Counted from the first letter of the stretch, positions 47,546 through 57,648 are shown. The stretch is DNA of 64,000 nucleotides from Serratia silvae (GCF_023282985.1 NZ_JAGQDC010000011.1:1-64000); one strand, 5' to 3'. A program made the numbers and translations. Notes: generated by a model from the letters alone, not told the origin.

Positions 47546-50500
47546 ATGACAAAGAAACTTATTCATGGGCGCAAGGGCGGTGGTGGATCGGCGCATACGC
47601 CGGTTGAAGCTCCCGATGATTTGCAGTCCAACGCTAAAATCAAAATCCTGCTGGCGCTGTCTGAAGGGGAGATTGCCGGTGGGTTAGACGGCACCCGCAT
47701 CCTGCTCGACGGCACCCCGGTGCATAATCCCGATGGCAGTGAAAACTTTACCGGCCTGAAGTGGGAGGTGCGTAATGGCACTCAGACTCAGGATTATATC
47801 CAGGGCATGCCGGATGTAGAGTCTGAAACACCGGTCAACGTCAAGTTGACCACCACCAACGTCTGGACCAAAACCTTCACCCGAACTGATATCGACGCGC
47901 TGCGCATTCGCATGGGCTTCCCGGCGCTGTTCCAGCAGGAAGATAACGGCGATATGAACGGTTCGCTGGTGGAATACCTGATTGAGCTTTCCACCGATGG
48001 CGGAGCCTATAAAACCGTGGTCACCGGAACGCTAAAGGGCAAAACCACCAGCCTGTACGAGCGCGATCACCGGATTAATTTGCCAAAAGCGACCACCAGC
48101 TGGACGCTGCGTATCAAGCGCATCACCCCAGACTCAACCAGCAGCAAGCTGGTAAACACTACCCAGATCCAGACCTACACCGAGATCGTGGACGCCAAGT
48201 TCCGCTATCCCAACACCGCCTTGCTGTTTATCGAGTTTGATGCCCAGCAGTTCAGCTCGGTACCGAAAATTACGCTCAAGCCAAAGGGCAAAATCATTCG
48301 CGTCCCGGCCAACTACGATCCGCTGGCGCGGACGTATAGCGGCAATTGGGATGGGAATTTTAAATGGGCTTGGAGCAACAACCCGGCCTGGGTGTTTTAC
48401 GATATCGCGTTGGACAAGAATTACGGCTTAGGCAACCGGGTTACCGCCGCTGAGATCGACAAATGGGGGCTATACAGCATCGCGCAGTATTGCGATGAGC
48501 TGATTGATGACGGTTTGGGGGGCGGCGGTAAAGAGCCGCGTTTCCTGTGCGATGTGTATATCCAGTCACAGCAGGATGCTTACACCGTATTACGTGATAT
48601 CGCCGCCATCTTCCGCGGTATCACCTACTGGGGCAACGACCAGCTATTTGCCTACGCGGATATGCCGCGCGATGTGGATTTCGTTTATTCGCGGGCCAAC
48701 GTCATCGGTGGCGAATTTGCCTATGCGTCGGGTTCTTACAAGAACCGCTATACCTCGGCGCTGGTGAAATGGGGCGATCCGGCCAACCATTATGCCGACG
48801 CAGTGGAAGCGGCTTACGATAACGAACTGGTGAAGCGCTACGGCGTTAACCAGACAGAAATCACCGCTATCGGTTGTACGCGGCGCACTGAGGCTCACCG
48901 CCGTGGGCGCTGGGCGATCCTGAGTAACGCCAAAGATCGTACCGTCAGTTTTACCGTCGGGTTGGACGGCAATATCCCGCTACCAGCTAGGATCATCGGC
49001 ATTGCAGATGCCATGCTGGCAGGCAAGACCAACGGCGGGCGCATCCATTCCGCGCAGGATCGTGTAGTGGTGCTGGATCGTGAAGTGGCGTTTGGTAAAG
49101 GCGATCGCCTGATCGTCAATCTGCCAGACGGCACGGCGCAGACTCGCACCATCGCCAGTATCGCGGCAGACAAGCTTACGGTGACGCTGACTGCCCCGTT
49201 CCGCCAGCAACCGGAGGCTGAAGCAGCCTGGAGTATCGACTCCGACAGCCTGGCGATCCAGCAGTTCCGCGTGGTGTCGGTCCAGTCCAACGATGATGGC
49301 ACCTTCGCCATTAACGCCGTTGAGCACGATCCGGATAAATACGCCTTTATCGATAACGGCATCCGCCTGGATGCTCCACCAATTACCGTTACGCCACCAG
49401 GAGCGATGCCTGCTCCGGTGAATATCGCTATCTCGCGCTACGACTATGTCAGCCAGGGGATTAACGTTGCCTCAATGCGTGTGCAGTGGCGTGCCGTTGC
49501 TGGCGCGGTGGCCTATGAGGCCCAGTGGCGTAAAGATAACGGCAACTGGGTAAATGTGGGCTCGACGCCTTCGCTCGGGTTTGATGTTAACGGCATTTAT
49601 GCCGGTAACTACGACGTGCGGGTACGAGCGGTGAATGCGGTGGGCGTTTCCTCGCAGTGGGGCCATGCCGAGCCGAGCTATCTGGCAGGAAAAGCAGGTT
49701 CGCCGCCCAATATTGTCTCGTTGGCGGCAACCAAGGACGTCGTGTTTGGTATCCAGCTTTCCTGGAGATTTGGCCAGAACTCTGCCGATGGCCTGAAAAC
49801 CACCCTGATGGTAGCCAGCCGGGCGGATTTCGCCGACGAACGTTTACTGGCCGATGTGCCTTATCCACAGCATCGCTATGACATGCAGGGCCTGCGTGCC
49901 GGTCAGGTGCTGTATTTCCGTGCGGCCTTTACCGACAAAACCGGCAACCAGTCCGACTGGAGCGAGTTTGTACGCGGGATGGCTTCGGACAGCGCGGACG
50001 TGGTGCTGGCGCAAATTGCGCAAAGCATTACCGAGACCGAACTGGGCAAAGAGCTGTTGGAGAAGATCAACAGCCTGCCTTCGGATCAGAACGTCCAGGA
50101 TCTGGCCGAGAAGATCGCCCAGGCACAGGCCGATATCGAGGCGAACAGGGATGCGCTGCAAGGGGATGTCGATACCCTGCAAGCAGCGCTGAACAAGGTT
50201 AACGCCGAGCTGGCGGGTAGCAATGCCGATCTGAGCAATGCTGTCGATGTGCTGCAACAGGATTTGACGCAGCTGGGCAAAGCCGCCATCGAAAACAGCC
50301 TGGCCATCGAGCATAACCACCAAAAACTCTCCCAGGTCCAGGAGGCGCTGAATAACGATATCAAGGACGTGCGCGGGGAAATTGACAGCACCCGGGCCAG
50401 CTTGGCGCGTGCAGATGTCGAACTGCAAGCCAAGGTCGATGTCCTTACCGGTGGCACCAACGCAGCAATGGCCGAGGTTGCTTCGCAGATCACCCAATTG

Positions 50501-53329
50501 CAGGACGGCGACCAGCAGCTGGCCAGCAAGCTTGACGTAGTGATTGCCAAAGCAGAGGGGAACACCGCGCAAATCGCGCAGGAGAAAGCGGCGCGTGTTG
50601 ATGCTGATGGGGCGTTAGCCAAGGATATTAGCTCGGTGAAAGCCACGGCGGATAATCAGCAGGGTTTGATTATCAAATTGGAGCAGGCGCAGGCCGATGC
50701 CGATTCGGCACTGGCTAAAGTGGAGTCCAACGTATCCGCTAATACCAAGACGATCGGCAGCAATAAGCTTGAGCAGGATAAGGTTAACTCGCAGGTCACG
50801 CAGAAAACCGAAGCGCTGGTCGATCAGCAGAAAACGCAGGGCCAGCAGCTCAGCGGGCTGACATCTGAGTTTAGCGAAAACCGAGCGGAGGTGACCCAAC
50901 AGCTGAAAACGCTGGCGGCGACAGACTTGGCTCAGGCCTTGCAGATCTCCGGTTTGCAGGCCAGCACGGGCAGTAACACTGCGGCTATCCAGGCAGAGGC
51001 GAAATCCCGTGCCGATGCCGACGGTGCGCTGAGCCAACGGGTTGACGTGATCCAGGCGAGCAGCCAGGAAAACACGGCGGCTATCACCCGCCTTGGCATC
51101 GCGCAAACCGAAGCCGAAAGCAGTACGGCCAGCCTGCAACAGGCTTTGGAGGCCACGGCCAAGGCGAATATCGAACAGGCGCTTAAGCAGGATAACGATG
51201 TTCAACGTCTGGACGAGAGCAGCGCCCGGTTAACCACGGCACAAACCGTTTTCGCCGATCGGCAGCAGGCGCAGGTCCAGCAGATCACGCAACTGGATGC
51301 GAACTTTGGTGATGTGTCTGCGCAGTTGCAGCAAGAGATCACCACCAGGGCCAGCGAGACCGGTGCACTGTCGCAACGGTTTGACCATTTGAGCGCAGAT
51401 GTCGGCAGTAATCAGGCCGAGGTAAATCAGCGTTTGCAGGCCCTGGTGGATAGCGGCAGTGCTCAAGCGTCGTTAATTACCGGCCTGGGGGCAGCCACTG
51501 GCGAAAATAAAGCGGCGATCGCCGCTGAATCGCAAGCGCGGACCACGGCGGATGACGCGTTATCTCGGCAATTGAGTTCGCTGGATTCCACCGTTGGGCA
51601 AAACACGGCTGCTATCAACGATCGGCTGCAGACGTTGACCAATCAGGACTCGGCCATGGCGGAGCAGATTGGTTCATTAACGGCGACCTCTGGCGAAAAC
51701 AGCGCGGCGATCGGCGAGCTGAAGCAGGCACAAAGCGACTTGGCCGGTTCGCAGGCCTCGCTCAGCAGCTCGCTTGAAGCCATTGCCAAGGCGGATATTG
51801 AGCAGTCGTTAAAGCAGGCGGAAGACGTTATCAGCAATGATGTGGTCACTGCATCGATCAAGACCCAGCAGAACGTAATGGCGGACGATCAGCGCGCCCA
51901 GGCGCAGCAGATCACCGAATTACGCGCGAGCTTTGGTGATGTTGATGCGCGCTTGATGACGGAACAGACGGTGCGTGCGGAAGCTGACAAAGCGTTATCC
52001 CAGCAGGTGACAGCGCTGGCAGGCACCGTGGGGGACAACAATGCCCAACTCAATCAGCAACTGCAGGTGCTGGTGGATACGGACAGCGCCCAGGCCAAGC
52101 TGATTAACGACCTGACTAGCAGAGCAGGGGCGAATGAGACCTCGGTTACCGCTCTGAGTCAAACGCTAACCGATAGCAATAGCGCGACGGCTCAGCAAAT
52201 TGGTGCTCTGCAATCCGCTACCGGTGACAATACGTCGGCGATTACCTCGCTGTCGAAAACCGTGACCGATAACCAAAAATCAACTTCACAGCAAATAACC
52301 AACTTATCTACCACCGTAGGGGGAAATACTGCAGAGATTGAAAAGCGAGGACAAACTGTTTTTGATATGGCAGGGGTTGGTAAGGCCACATTTTCAATCA
52401 AAACCGGCGTTAATTTTAAAGGCCAGTATCACAGTGCAGGAATGGCCATTGGAGTCGAAACGCGCGCGGATGGAACCGTTGATAGGCAAGTTTTATTTGA
52501 TGCCAATAGATTTGCTTTCCTTGATAGTTCTACATCCAAGGTTTCGGTACCATTCGCCATCCAAAATGGACAGGCGTTTATTAACTCTGCATTTATTGCT
52601 GACGGAACGATTACTAATGCAAAAATTGGTGGTTATATATCTTCAGATAATTACAATTGGGATAATAAAACCGGGTGGGTAATAAGTAAAACAGGTGATG
52701 CGGCATTTAATAGTGTGACTGTTCGTGGGCATATCGAGGCATGGAGTGGCTATTTTAATGGCGCGATATATGCTGATAGTGGTGTTTTGAATGATGTTAC
52801 CATTAATGAATCCTGCACCATAAAGGGGACCTTAGATGCGAGTAATATAACTGGTGATATATACAATACTCAGTCTGGAGGCATTTATGTAACGCCAGTA
52901 ACTCCTTTTTCATCTGGTTTTAGTTGGTCTGGTCAGTCTGGAGATCATATTTTATGGAGTATTATCGGTGAAAACTTCGATAGAGTAATGGACACTAATG
53001 TGACGGTACATGCTAGCAGTTCTAGGCGTCAATATTTCTCACTTGTCCTTGTTAGTCCTGGATATGCAGATACGCTCCTCGCTTTTAAAGACACGGGGAA
53101 TGATGGTAATAATGGGCCAATGACTTATTTGATTGCTGACGTAAGGCTGCCAAGGATTGGCAGGGAACAACAGCATAAGTTAATAATGAGAATTGGTGAG
53201 TCTAGAAGTGGCACGGTAACAATAAGTACGCCGATCCTTAGTGGGAGCGGTAATTCAGCTGTTTACGCTTCGCCAAAGCTTCAAGTTTATAAAGCTGGAC
53301 GAATAATCGCTACAAGTGGACCGATTTAA
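47546..53329 (+). CDS. Host-specificity protein J, unusually long
   Basis: This 1927-residue tail-tip protein is far longer than the 1132 of lambda J. The N-terminal 600 residues are the conserved hub (GGSAHTPVEAPDDLQSNAKI at the start). Fibronectin-like modules occupy about 615-830. A long coiled-coil-like region (about 825-1600) contains repeats such as EATAKANIEQALKQ and EAIAKADIEQSLKQ 209 residues apart. A DUF1983-like part (about 1625-1740, YHSAGMAIGVE and VPFAIQNGQ) and an A+T-rich end follow. It contacts the host receptor. Confidence 0.88.
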   Translation: MTKKLIHGRKGGGGSAHTPVEAPDDLQSNAKIKILLALSEGEIAGGLDGTRILLDGTPVHNPDGSENFTGLKWEVRNGTQTQDYIQGMPDVESETPVNVKLTTTNVWTKTFTRTDIDALRIRMGFPALFQQEDNGDMNGSLVEYLIELSTDGGAYKTVVTGTLKGKTTSLYERDHRINLPKATTSWTLRIKRITPDSTSSKLVNTTQIQTYTEIVDAKFRYPNTALLFIEFDAQQFSSVPKITLKPKGKIIRVPANYDPLARTYSGNWDGNFKWAWSNNPAWVFYDIALDKNYGLGNRVTAAEIDKWGLYSIAQYCDELIDDGLGGGGKEPRFLCDVYIQSQQDAYTVLRDIAAIFRGITYWGNDQLFAYADMPRDVDFVYSRANVIGGEFAYASGSYKNRYTSALVKWGDPANHYADAVEAAYDNELVKRYGVNQTEITAIGCTRRTEAHRRGRWAILSNAKDRTVSFTVGLDGNIPLPARIIGIADAMLAGKTNGGRIHSAQDRVVVLDREVAFGKGDRLIVNLPDGTAQTRTIASIAADKLTVTLTAPFRQQPEAEAAWSIDSDSLAIQQFRVVSVQSNDDGTFAINAVEHDPDKYAFIDNGIRLDAPPITVTPPGAMPAPVNIAISRYDYVSQGINVASMRVQWRAVAGAVAYEAQWRKDNGNWVNVGSTPSLGFDVNGIYAGNYDVRVRAVNAVGVSSQWGHAEPSYLAGKAGSPPNIVSLAATKDVVFGIQLSWRFGQNSADGLKTTLMVASRADFADERLLADVPYPQHRYDMQGLRAGQVLYFRAAFTDKTGNQSDWSEFVRGMASDSADVVLAQIAQSITETELGKELLEKINSLPSDQNVQDLAEKIAQAQADIEANRDALQGDVDTLQAALNKVNAELAGSNADLSNAVDVLQQDLTQLGKAAIENSLAIEHNHQKLSQVQEALNNDIKDVRGEIDSTRASLARADVELQAKVDVLTGGTNAAMAEVASQITQLQDGDQQLASKLDVVIAKAEGNTAQIAQEKAARVDADGALAKDISSVKATADNQQGLIIKLEQAQADADSALAKVESNVSANTKTIGSNKLEQDKVNSQVTQKTEALVDQQKTQGQQLSGLTSEFSENRAEVTQQLKTLAATDLAQALQISGLQASTGSNTAAIQAEAKSRADADGALSQRVDVIQASSQENTAAITRLGIAQTEAESSTASLQQALEATAKANIEQALKQDNDVQRLDESSARLTTAQTVFADRQQAQVQQITQLDANFGDVSAQLQQEITTRASETGALSQRFDHLSADVGSNQAEVNQRLQALVDSGSAQASLITGLGAATGENKAAIAAESQARTTADDALSRQLSSLDSTVGQNTAAINDRLQTLTNQDSAMAEQIGSLTATSGENSAAIGELKQAQSDLAGSQASLSSSLEAIAKADIEQSLKQAEDVISNDVVTASIKTQQNVMADDQRAQAQQITELRASFGDVDARLMTEQTVRAEADKALSQQVTALAGTVGDNNAQLNQQLQVLVDTDSAQAKLINDLTSRAGANETSVTALSQTLTDSNSATAQQIGALQSATGDNTSAITSLSKTVTDNQKSTSQQITNLSTTVGGNTAEIEKRGQTVFDMAGVGKATFSIKTGVNFKGQYHSAGMAIGVETRADGTVDRQVLFDANRFAFLDSSTSKVSVPFAIQNGQAFINSAFIADGTITNAKIGGYISSDNYNWDNKTGWVISKTGDAAFNSVTVRGHIEAWSGYFNGAIYADSGVLNDVTINESCTIKGTLDASNITGDIYNTQSGGIYVTPVTPFSSGFSWSGQSGDHILWSIIGENFDRVMDTNVTVHASSSRRQYFSLVLVSPGYADTLLAFKDTGNDGNNGPMTYLIADVRLPRIGREQQHKLIMRIGESRSGTVTISTPILSGSGNSAVYASPKLQVYKAGRIIATSGPI

Positions 53330-53377
53330 ATGAACATCCCTCCGCACTGCGGAATTTTTTATTTGGAGTAAATATCT

Positions 53378-55291
53378 ATGTGGTACAAAACAGGCACGAT
53401 CAATTTAATCGCTAATAACGCCACCGTAACGGGTACCGGTACCGCGTGGGCCGATGCCAAGTTTGGCGTGATGCCAGGGATGATTTTGCTGGCACCGGAC
53501 AATAAGCTGTATGAAGTTAAACAGGTGAATAGCAATACCTCGCTGACCCTTAACAGCAATTATACAGGTTCAACGGCCAGCGGGCAGAGCTATGCGATTA
53601 TCACCACTTATGAAGGTGATATCAGCCAATTCTCCGCTCGCTTTGCGGCAATGCTGACCTTCTTCCAAGGCAGCCGCAATGATACGGTGAGCTGGTTTAC
53701 TGGCTCCGGGGACATGACCTTCACCAAGGATGATGGTACAAAGCTGACCGTTCCGACGCTGGCTAAAATTCAGTCAGACTATTTGTCCAGGTCATCAACG
53801 GCAAATCAACATGTAGCCGGATCTGTCTCGTTTAGCCAGCCTACGGGGCTTTCTCTCAGCACTTCGCCTGGTTTTTTACCTCGAGCACAAGGTGCTTGGG
53901 TTGGTTGGAATCGAATGCAAGCAACCCCAGGCTATGCAGATGGCGCAACTGAATTTATGAACCATAAAGGGTCTCGGCCTGGTGGCTTTAACTTTTGGAA
54001 CTCCGATGGTAAAACAGCAGATATTTTAACCATTATTGGCGCAACAGGGAATATAACCACAAAAGGCCGTTTGTCGTCAATTGGCGATCAACACATGCAA
54101 ACTGATCCTGCTACGGCAAATTTGTTGCTACGTTTCAAAGATATTGATGGTGTAGAGAAAAGCTCTATTTATTCGCAAACGGACACTGGGCAACTTAATA
54201 TTAGATGGAATGGTACAGCCTATACGATGGCTTACCGCACAGATGGTTTAATTTCGGTGCCAAAGGGCTATGTTATATCAACAGCAATGGCAACTCCTCA
54301 AGAGGTTGCTGATATTGTCGGGAATAATAGTGCGCCAATGGCATTTCGTGGAGCGGACACGGCAAGCTTTAATGCTCCAAATAATTATAGTATAGGGACT
54401 TGGTACGGTTTTTCTGTTGTTCCTACAATTGGTTCATATTTAGGGGAAGGGGTAGAGCAAGGCAAGCCAGTGTTCTATGTTAATGCACGCCAAGGAACAG
54501 CATATGTATTAAATAATATGTATATTGGTTCAACACCTGTCGTGAAGGTTGGAGATTTCGGATTAGGTGTTACAAATAGCACTGAGGTTTTTGATTTTAC
54601 TAAAAATTCATCTCCTGCGGGTATACATCGTGCTATTGAAAGCCAAAATGGTGCACCGGCAGGTGGCTCTGCAATGGTTGGGATGACGGCCTCTATTTCC
54701 GGGGCTTACTCGGGGCATATCTATACATCTCATGGAGCTACACCAGGGGCAATAAAACTATACGCCGGTTGGACACGTTCCAATGGAACATTAGACTTTG
54801 TTTCAGCGTGGCATAATGGCAATACTACAGTTGATTCAAATGGTTTCATTAAGAAAGCATCACCAATCGCCCGTCTCTCCAGCAACCCAGAGAAAATGTC
54901 CGATGAATACCTGGATGGCTTTACCCTGTCCGGGCTGGCGGCGGTAAATGACGAGGCTGCGGGCGTTACCGCTGAGCGAGTCTCTGTCGGCATATATAAA
55001 GTGACGGGGTCGTTAGGTTTCGCGCTGGAAGGCTGGAACATCGAAGTCCCACAAGACGTCAACGGTAACCGCCTATGCTTCGTCGCCACCGAAGCGGCCG
55101 AAGACGGTACGATCACGGTTAAAGTCAGCAAACGCCGCTTTGATATTGATACCGCAGCAATCGTTGCCGGGGAGCCGATGGATATTCCAGAAGGGCGCTG
55201 GATCGATCTGCGCTTGGAGATGCCGCCGGTTGAAGAAGCTCAGAGCGAGCCAGAACCGGAAGGCCACGAAGGTGAAATGGCGAGCGAGTAA
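53378..55291 (+). CDS. Phage side tail fibre protein
   Basis: This 637-residue fibre has an N-terminal attachment domain (MWYKTGTINLIANNATVTG to about residue 130) like those of many siphophage and enteric prophage fibres. An A+T-rich variable middle (about 135-500) follows, then a conserved G+C-rich C-terminus (SSNPEKMSDEYLDGF and DIPEGRWIDLRLEMPP). The middle part probably determines the surface receptor. It is the last gene of the operon and is followed by a terminator. No chaperone gene is adjacent. Confidence 0.8.
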   Translation: MWYKTGTINLIANNATVTGTGTAWADAKFGVMPGMILLAPDNKLYEVKQVNSNTSLTLNSNYTGSTASGQSYAIITTYEGDISQFSARFAAMLTFFQGSRNDTVSWFTGSGDMTFTKDDGTKLTVPTLAKIQSDYLSRSSTANQHVAGSVSFSQPTGLSLSTSPGFLPRAQGAWVGWNRMQATPGYADGATEFMNHKGSRPGGFNFWNSDGKTADILTIIGATGNITTKGRLSSIGDQHMQTDPATANLLLRFKDIDGVEKSSIYSQTDTGQLNIRWNGTAYTMAYRTDGLISVPKGYVISTAMATPQEVADIVGNNSAPMAFRGADTASFNAPNNYSIGTWYGFSVVPTIGSYLGEGVEQGKPVFYVNARQGTAYVLNNMYIGSTPVVKVGDFGLGVTNSTEVFDFTKNSSPAGIHRAIESQNGAPAGGSAMVGMTASISGAYSGHIYTSHGATPGAIKLYAGWTRSNGTLDFVSAWHNGNTTVDSNGFIKKASPIARLSSNPEKMSDEYLDGFTLSGLAAVNDEAAGVTAERVSVGIYKVTGSLGFALEGWNIEVPQDVNGNRLCFVATEAAEDGTITVKVSKRRFDIDTAAIVAGEPMDIPEGRWIDLRLEMPPVEEAQSEPEPEGHEGEMASE

Positions 55292-55362
55292 GTTGTACCG
55301 ACAGTGAAACGGTGTTGTCCTGAAGTTGCCCAGAACCGATCTCTGTGAATAAGCTTGAAAAG

Positions 55363-55398
55363 TATTGGGGGGAGGCAGCCTCCCCAATATTGGATGTT
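55363..55398 (+). terminator. Terminator of the tail operon
   Basis: ATTGGGGGGAGGC and CCTCCCCAAT arms around a two- to four-base loop are followed by ATTGGATGTTTT. It lies 72 bases after the fibre gene, between convergent genes. Confidence 0.75.
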
Positions 55399-55427
55399 TT
55401 AACGATATTTAATAAAGCGAATAGCCA

Positions 55428-56165
55428 TTACGCAGCGGGTTTTTGTACCGCCAGGATAAAGATCATCGGGCGTTCTTTCTCTTCATCCAGTGCCGGGTTG
55501 TCGGCGATCTGCTGAGCCGAAGGGCCCCACTCGTTCAGATAGCGGATGGTGAATCCCTGCTTGACCAGCAAATTGATATAGGTGCCCAACATACGGTGCT
55601 GCTTGATCACTCCTTCTGCCAGCCAGTTGGAAATACGTTGCCCTTCTTGCTGATAGCCATTGATTGGCCAGGATTTTTGCCCTGTCTCATCCACCAACCA
55701 GCCCTGATGTTTTGGCGCAGTATAAATCGGGTGCTCGGCGGTAAAAATAAACTCCCCACCATTCACCAATGCCTGATAAACCGTAGCGAACAGCTTGCCG
55801 AGGTCTTCAATATAGTGCAGCGTCAGCGAGCTATACACCAAATCAAAGCTGGCTGCCGGGAGCTGTAGAGCTTCCAGATCCTGCTGGCGGTATTCAATCG
55901 CCGGATCTTTGGTCATCTCTTTCGCCTTGCCCAGCATCTTCTCTGACAGATCCATTCCCAGAACCTGAGCTGCGCCTTGTTCACGAGCGCTGCGGCAGAA
56001 CCAACCGTAGCCACAGCCAAGATCGACCACTTTTTTGCCCTGCAAATCGGGCAGAATGCTGCGGATGGTTGACCATTCCGGTGCGCCATCCAAACCCTGC
56101 ACCGAACGGCTGAGCTGTGCATAGCCGTCGAAGAAGGTTTGATTGTCATAGATATTTTGCGACAT
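55428..56165 (-). CDS. Class I SAM-dependent methyltransferase
   Basis: This 245-residue protein has the class I methyltransferase fold: SAM motif VVDLGCGYGWFCRSA, motif II LGMDLSEKML and SFDLVYSSLTLHYIED near the catalytic face. The substrate is not clear; it resembles small-molecule (Ubi/Menaquinone-type) methyltransferases. The ATG at 56165 is preferred over an upstream start. It is divergent from the GNAT gene. Confidence 0.85.
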   Translation of the reverse strand: MSQNIYDNQTFFDGYAQLSRSVQGLDGAPEWSTIRSILPDLQGKKVVDLGCGYGWFCRSAREQGAAQVLGMDLSEKMLGKAKEMTKDPAIEYRQQDLEALQLPAASFDLVYSSLTLHYIEDLGKLFATVYQALVNGGEFIFTAEHPIYTAPKHQGWLVDETGQKSWPINGYQQEGQRISNWLAEGVIKQHRMLGTYINLLVKQGFTIRYLNEWGPSAQQIADNPALDEEKERPMIFILAVQKPAA

Positions 56166-56288
56166 AACGTCTCCTGTGTTAAATAAGCCGCATAACAGCA
56201 CGGCGCATTAATGGTATTCGTTCAGCAAACAGGCTGCCAACAAAAATAGGGCATAATGTAGCGACCACAGAATAAATCAGGAGCTTAG

Positions 56289-56744
56289 GTGAACATTGTT
56301 TCGGTGCGTCAGGAGCCAGCCTATCGCGATGTGGCTATCGATTATTTCCAGCGTCAGTGGGCATCGCCAGAAACCCTGATGCTGTATCAAGACTCGATAA
56401 CCCGTTGTATCGACGCGGTAAACCCGCTGCCGCAGTGGTATTTGTTGCTGGATGGAGAAACCGTTGTGGGTTGCGCGGGTCTGATTACCAATGACTTTAT
56501 CAGCCGCATGGAACTGTATCCGTGGTTATGTGCTCTGTATGTCGATGAGCATTATCGTGGGCAGGGTTGCGGCGCATTGTTGGTGAACCACGTAGCCAAG
56601 GCCGCAGGCGAGCTAGGATTTCTCCGTTTGCATCTGTGTACCGATCATGTGGGTTATTACGAGAAATTGGGTTTCAGCTTTGATGGGCTTGGTTATCACC
56701 CGTGGGGCGAGTCGTCGCGGGTTTATTCGCTGGATCTTGCCTAG
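56289..56744 (+). CDS. GNAT family N-acetyltransferase
   Basis: This 151-residue GNAT protein has the acetyl-CoA motif VDEHYRGQGCGALLVNHV and the C-terminal motif YYEKLGFSFDG. The GTG start at 56289 follows CAGGAG. The substrate is unknown. It converges on ygaP. Confidence 0.85.
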   Translation: MNIVSVRQEPAYRDVAIDYFQRQWASPETLMLYQDSITRCIDAVNPLPQWYLLLDGETVVGCAGLITNDFISRMELYPWLCALYVDEHYRGQGCGALLVNHVAKAAGELGFLRLHLCTDHVGYYEKLGFSFDGLGYHPWGESSRVYSLDLA

Positions 56745-56801
56745 GGGGCTTAGGGGGAAAGCGGGCGCAGCATGCAGCGCCCCTACAAAAGAGTGAGTGG
56801 G

Positions 56802-57329
56802 TTATTTGGGCTGATTCCAAGGCATTTTGACCAACAGCGTCGCCATCCCGCAAAATCCGCTGATGCCGGCAAATAGCAACCCAGCACCTACAAAGCCGGA
56901 CAGCAGGAAGAACAGGGGAGATATGACATACCCCAAGATTGTCCCAGCCAGAATAAGTGAGCCAGCAGCAATCTGCACCTGTCGCATGATAGGGAGTGGC
57001 TGGTTGTTACCCTTTACGACAGCCAATTCCTGTTGTTTCCAACTATTGATACCGCCTTCAAGTAGATAAACCTTGGCAGGCGTTGCGGCACTAGCCAACA
57101 ATGTTGCATTTTCTGCCGTACGACGGCCAGACTGACAGTGAAAAATCACCACATCTTGTTCGCTAACGGCCTGCGGTTTGCCACCTTTCTCAATTTCAGG
57201 CAGCGACAGCAAGCTGGCTTGGGCAATATGCTCGTGGGCATACTCATCGACTCCGCGAATATCCAGCAGCCGCGCCCCCTGCATGATTAATGTTTGTGCT
57301 TGCTGGGCAGTTATCGTTTCTACGTTCAT
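56802..57329 (-). CDS. ygaP: Membrane-associated rhodanese YgaP
   Basis: This 175-residue protein matches E. coli YgaP. An N-terminal rhodanese domain has catalytic cysteine in FHCQSGRRTAEN (about residue 65). Two C-terminal membrane helices follow (SLILAGTILGYVISPLFFLLSGF and VGAGLLFAGISGFCG-like parts), ending KMPWNQPK. It transfers sulfur to acceptors such as cyanide in vitro; its true acceptor is not known. The ArsR regulator gene ends seven bases upstream, forming an operon. Confidence 0.95.
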   Translation of the reverse strand: MNVETITAQQAQTLIMQGARLLDIRGVDEYAHEHIAQASLLSLPEIEKGGKPQAVSEQDVVIFHCQSGRRTAENATLLASAATPAKVYLLEGGINSWKQQELAVVKGNNQPLPIMRQVQIAAGSLILAGTILGYVISPLFFLLSGFVGAGLLFAGISGFCGMATLLVKMPWNQPK

Positions 57330-57336
57330 GGTGTCC

Positions 57337-57639
57337 TCAGGGGCAATAGATGGCTTTTAGCGTGCCGATGACCTGCTGTACGGCGCTATTTTTAATCGAG
57401 TAGTTGATGCGCTGCCGATCGCGGGTGCTTTCAATCAGCCCTTCCTCGCGCATTTTGGCCAGATGCTGTGAGGTGGCTGATGGGCTAAGCCCGGTAGCTA
57501 GTGCTAACTCACCGGCACTGGTGCCTGGAGCATCAACCAACATACAAAGGATCAGCAAGCGGCGGGGGTTGCTCATGGCTTTGAGCAACGTCGCGGCGGT
57601 ATTGGCGCTGGCAAGCAGTGAGGCATTTTCGTCAGTCAT
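57337..57639 (-). CDS. ygaV: ArsR-family regulator YgaV
   Basis: This 100-residue winged-helix repressor matches YgaV: LLKAMSNPRRLLILCML, the recognition helix TGLSPSATSQHLAKMREEGL and the C-terminal TLKAIYCP. YgaV responds to reactive sulfur or tributyltin in E. coli and represses its own operon. Two inverted-repeat operator-like sites lie just upstream. It is followed by ygaP. Confidence 0.93.
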   Translation of the reverse strand: MTDENASLLASANTAATLLKAMSNPRRLLILCMLVDAPGTSAGELALATGLSPSATSQHLAKMREEGLIESTRDRQRINYSIKNSAVQQVIGTLKAIYCP

Positions 57640-57648
57640 TGGTTATTT

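Noticed and set aside
49844-51205. Long minus-strand frames (196-242 codons) opposite the J gene
   Set aside because: They are shadows of the repetitive, codon-biased J sequence. They lack ribosome-binding sites and recognisable domains.
50020-52340. Regular DNA repeats that could suggest a CRISPR array
   Set aside because: They are in frame, coding, imperfect and much longer than CRISPR units. They encode the J coiled coil.
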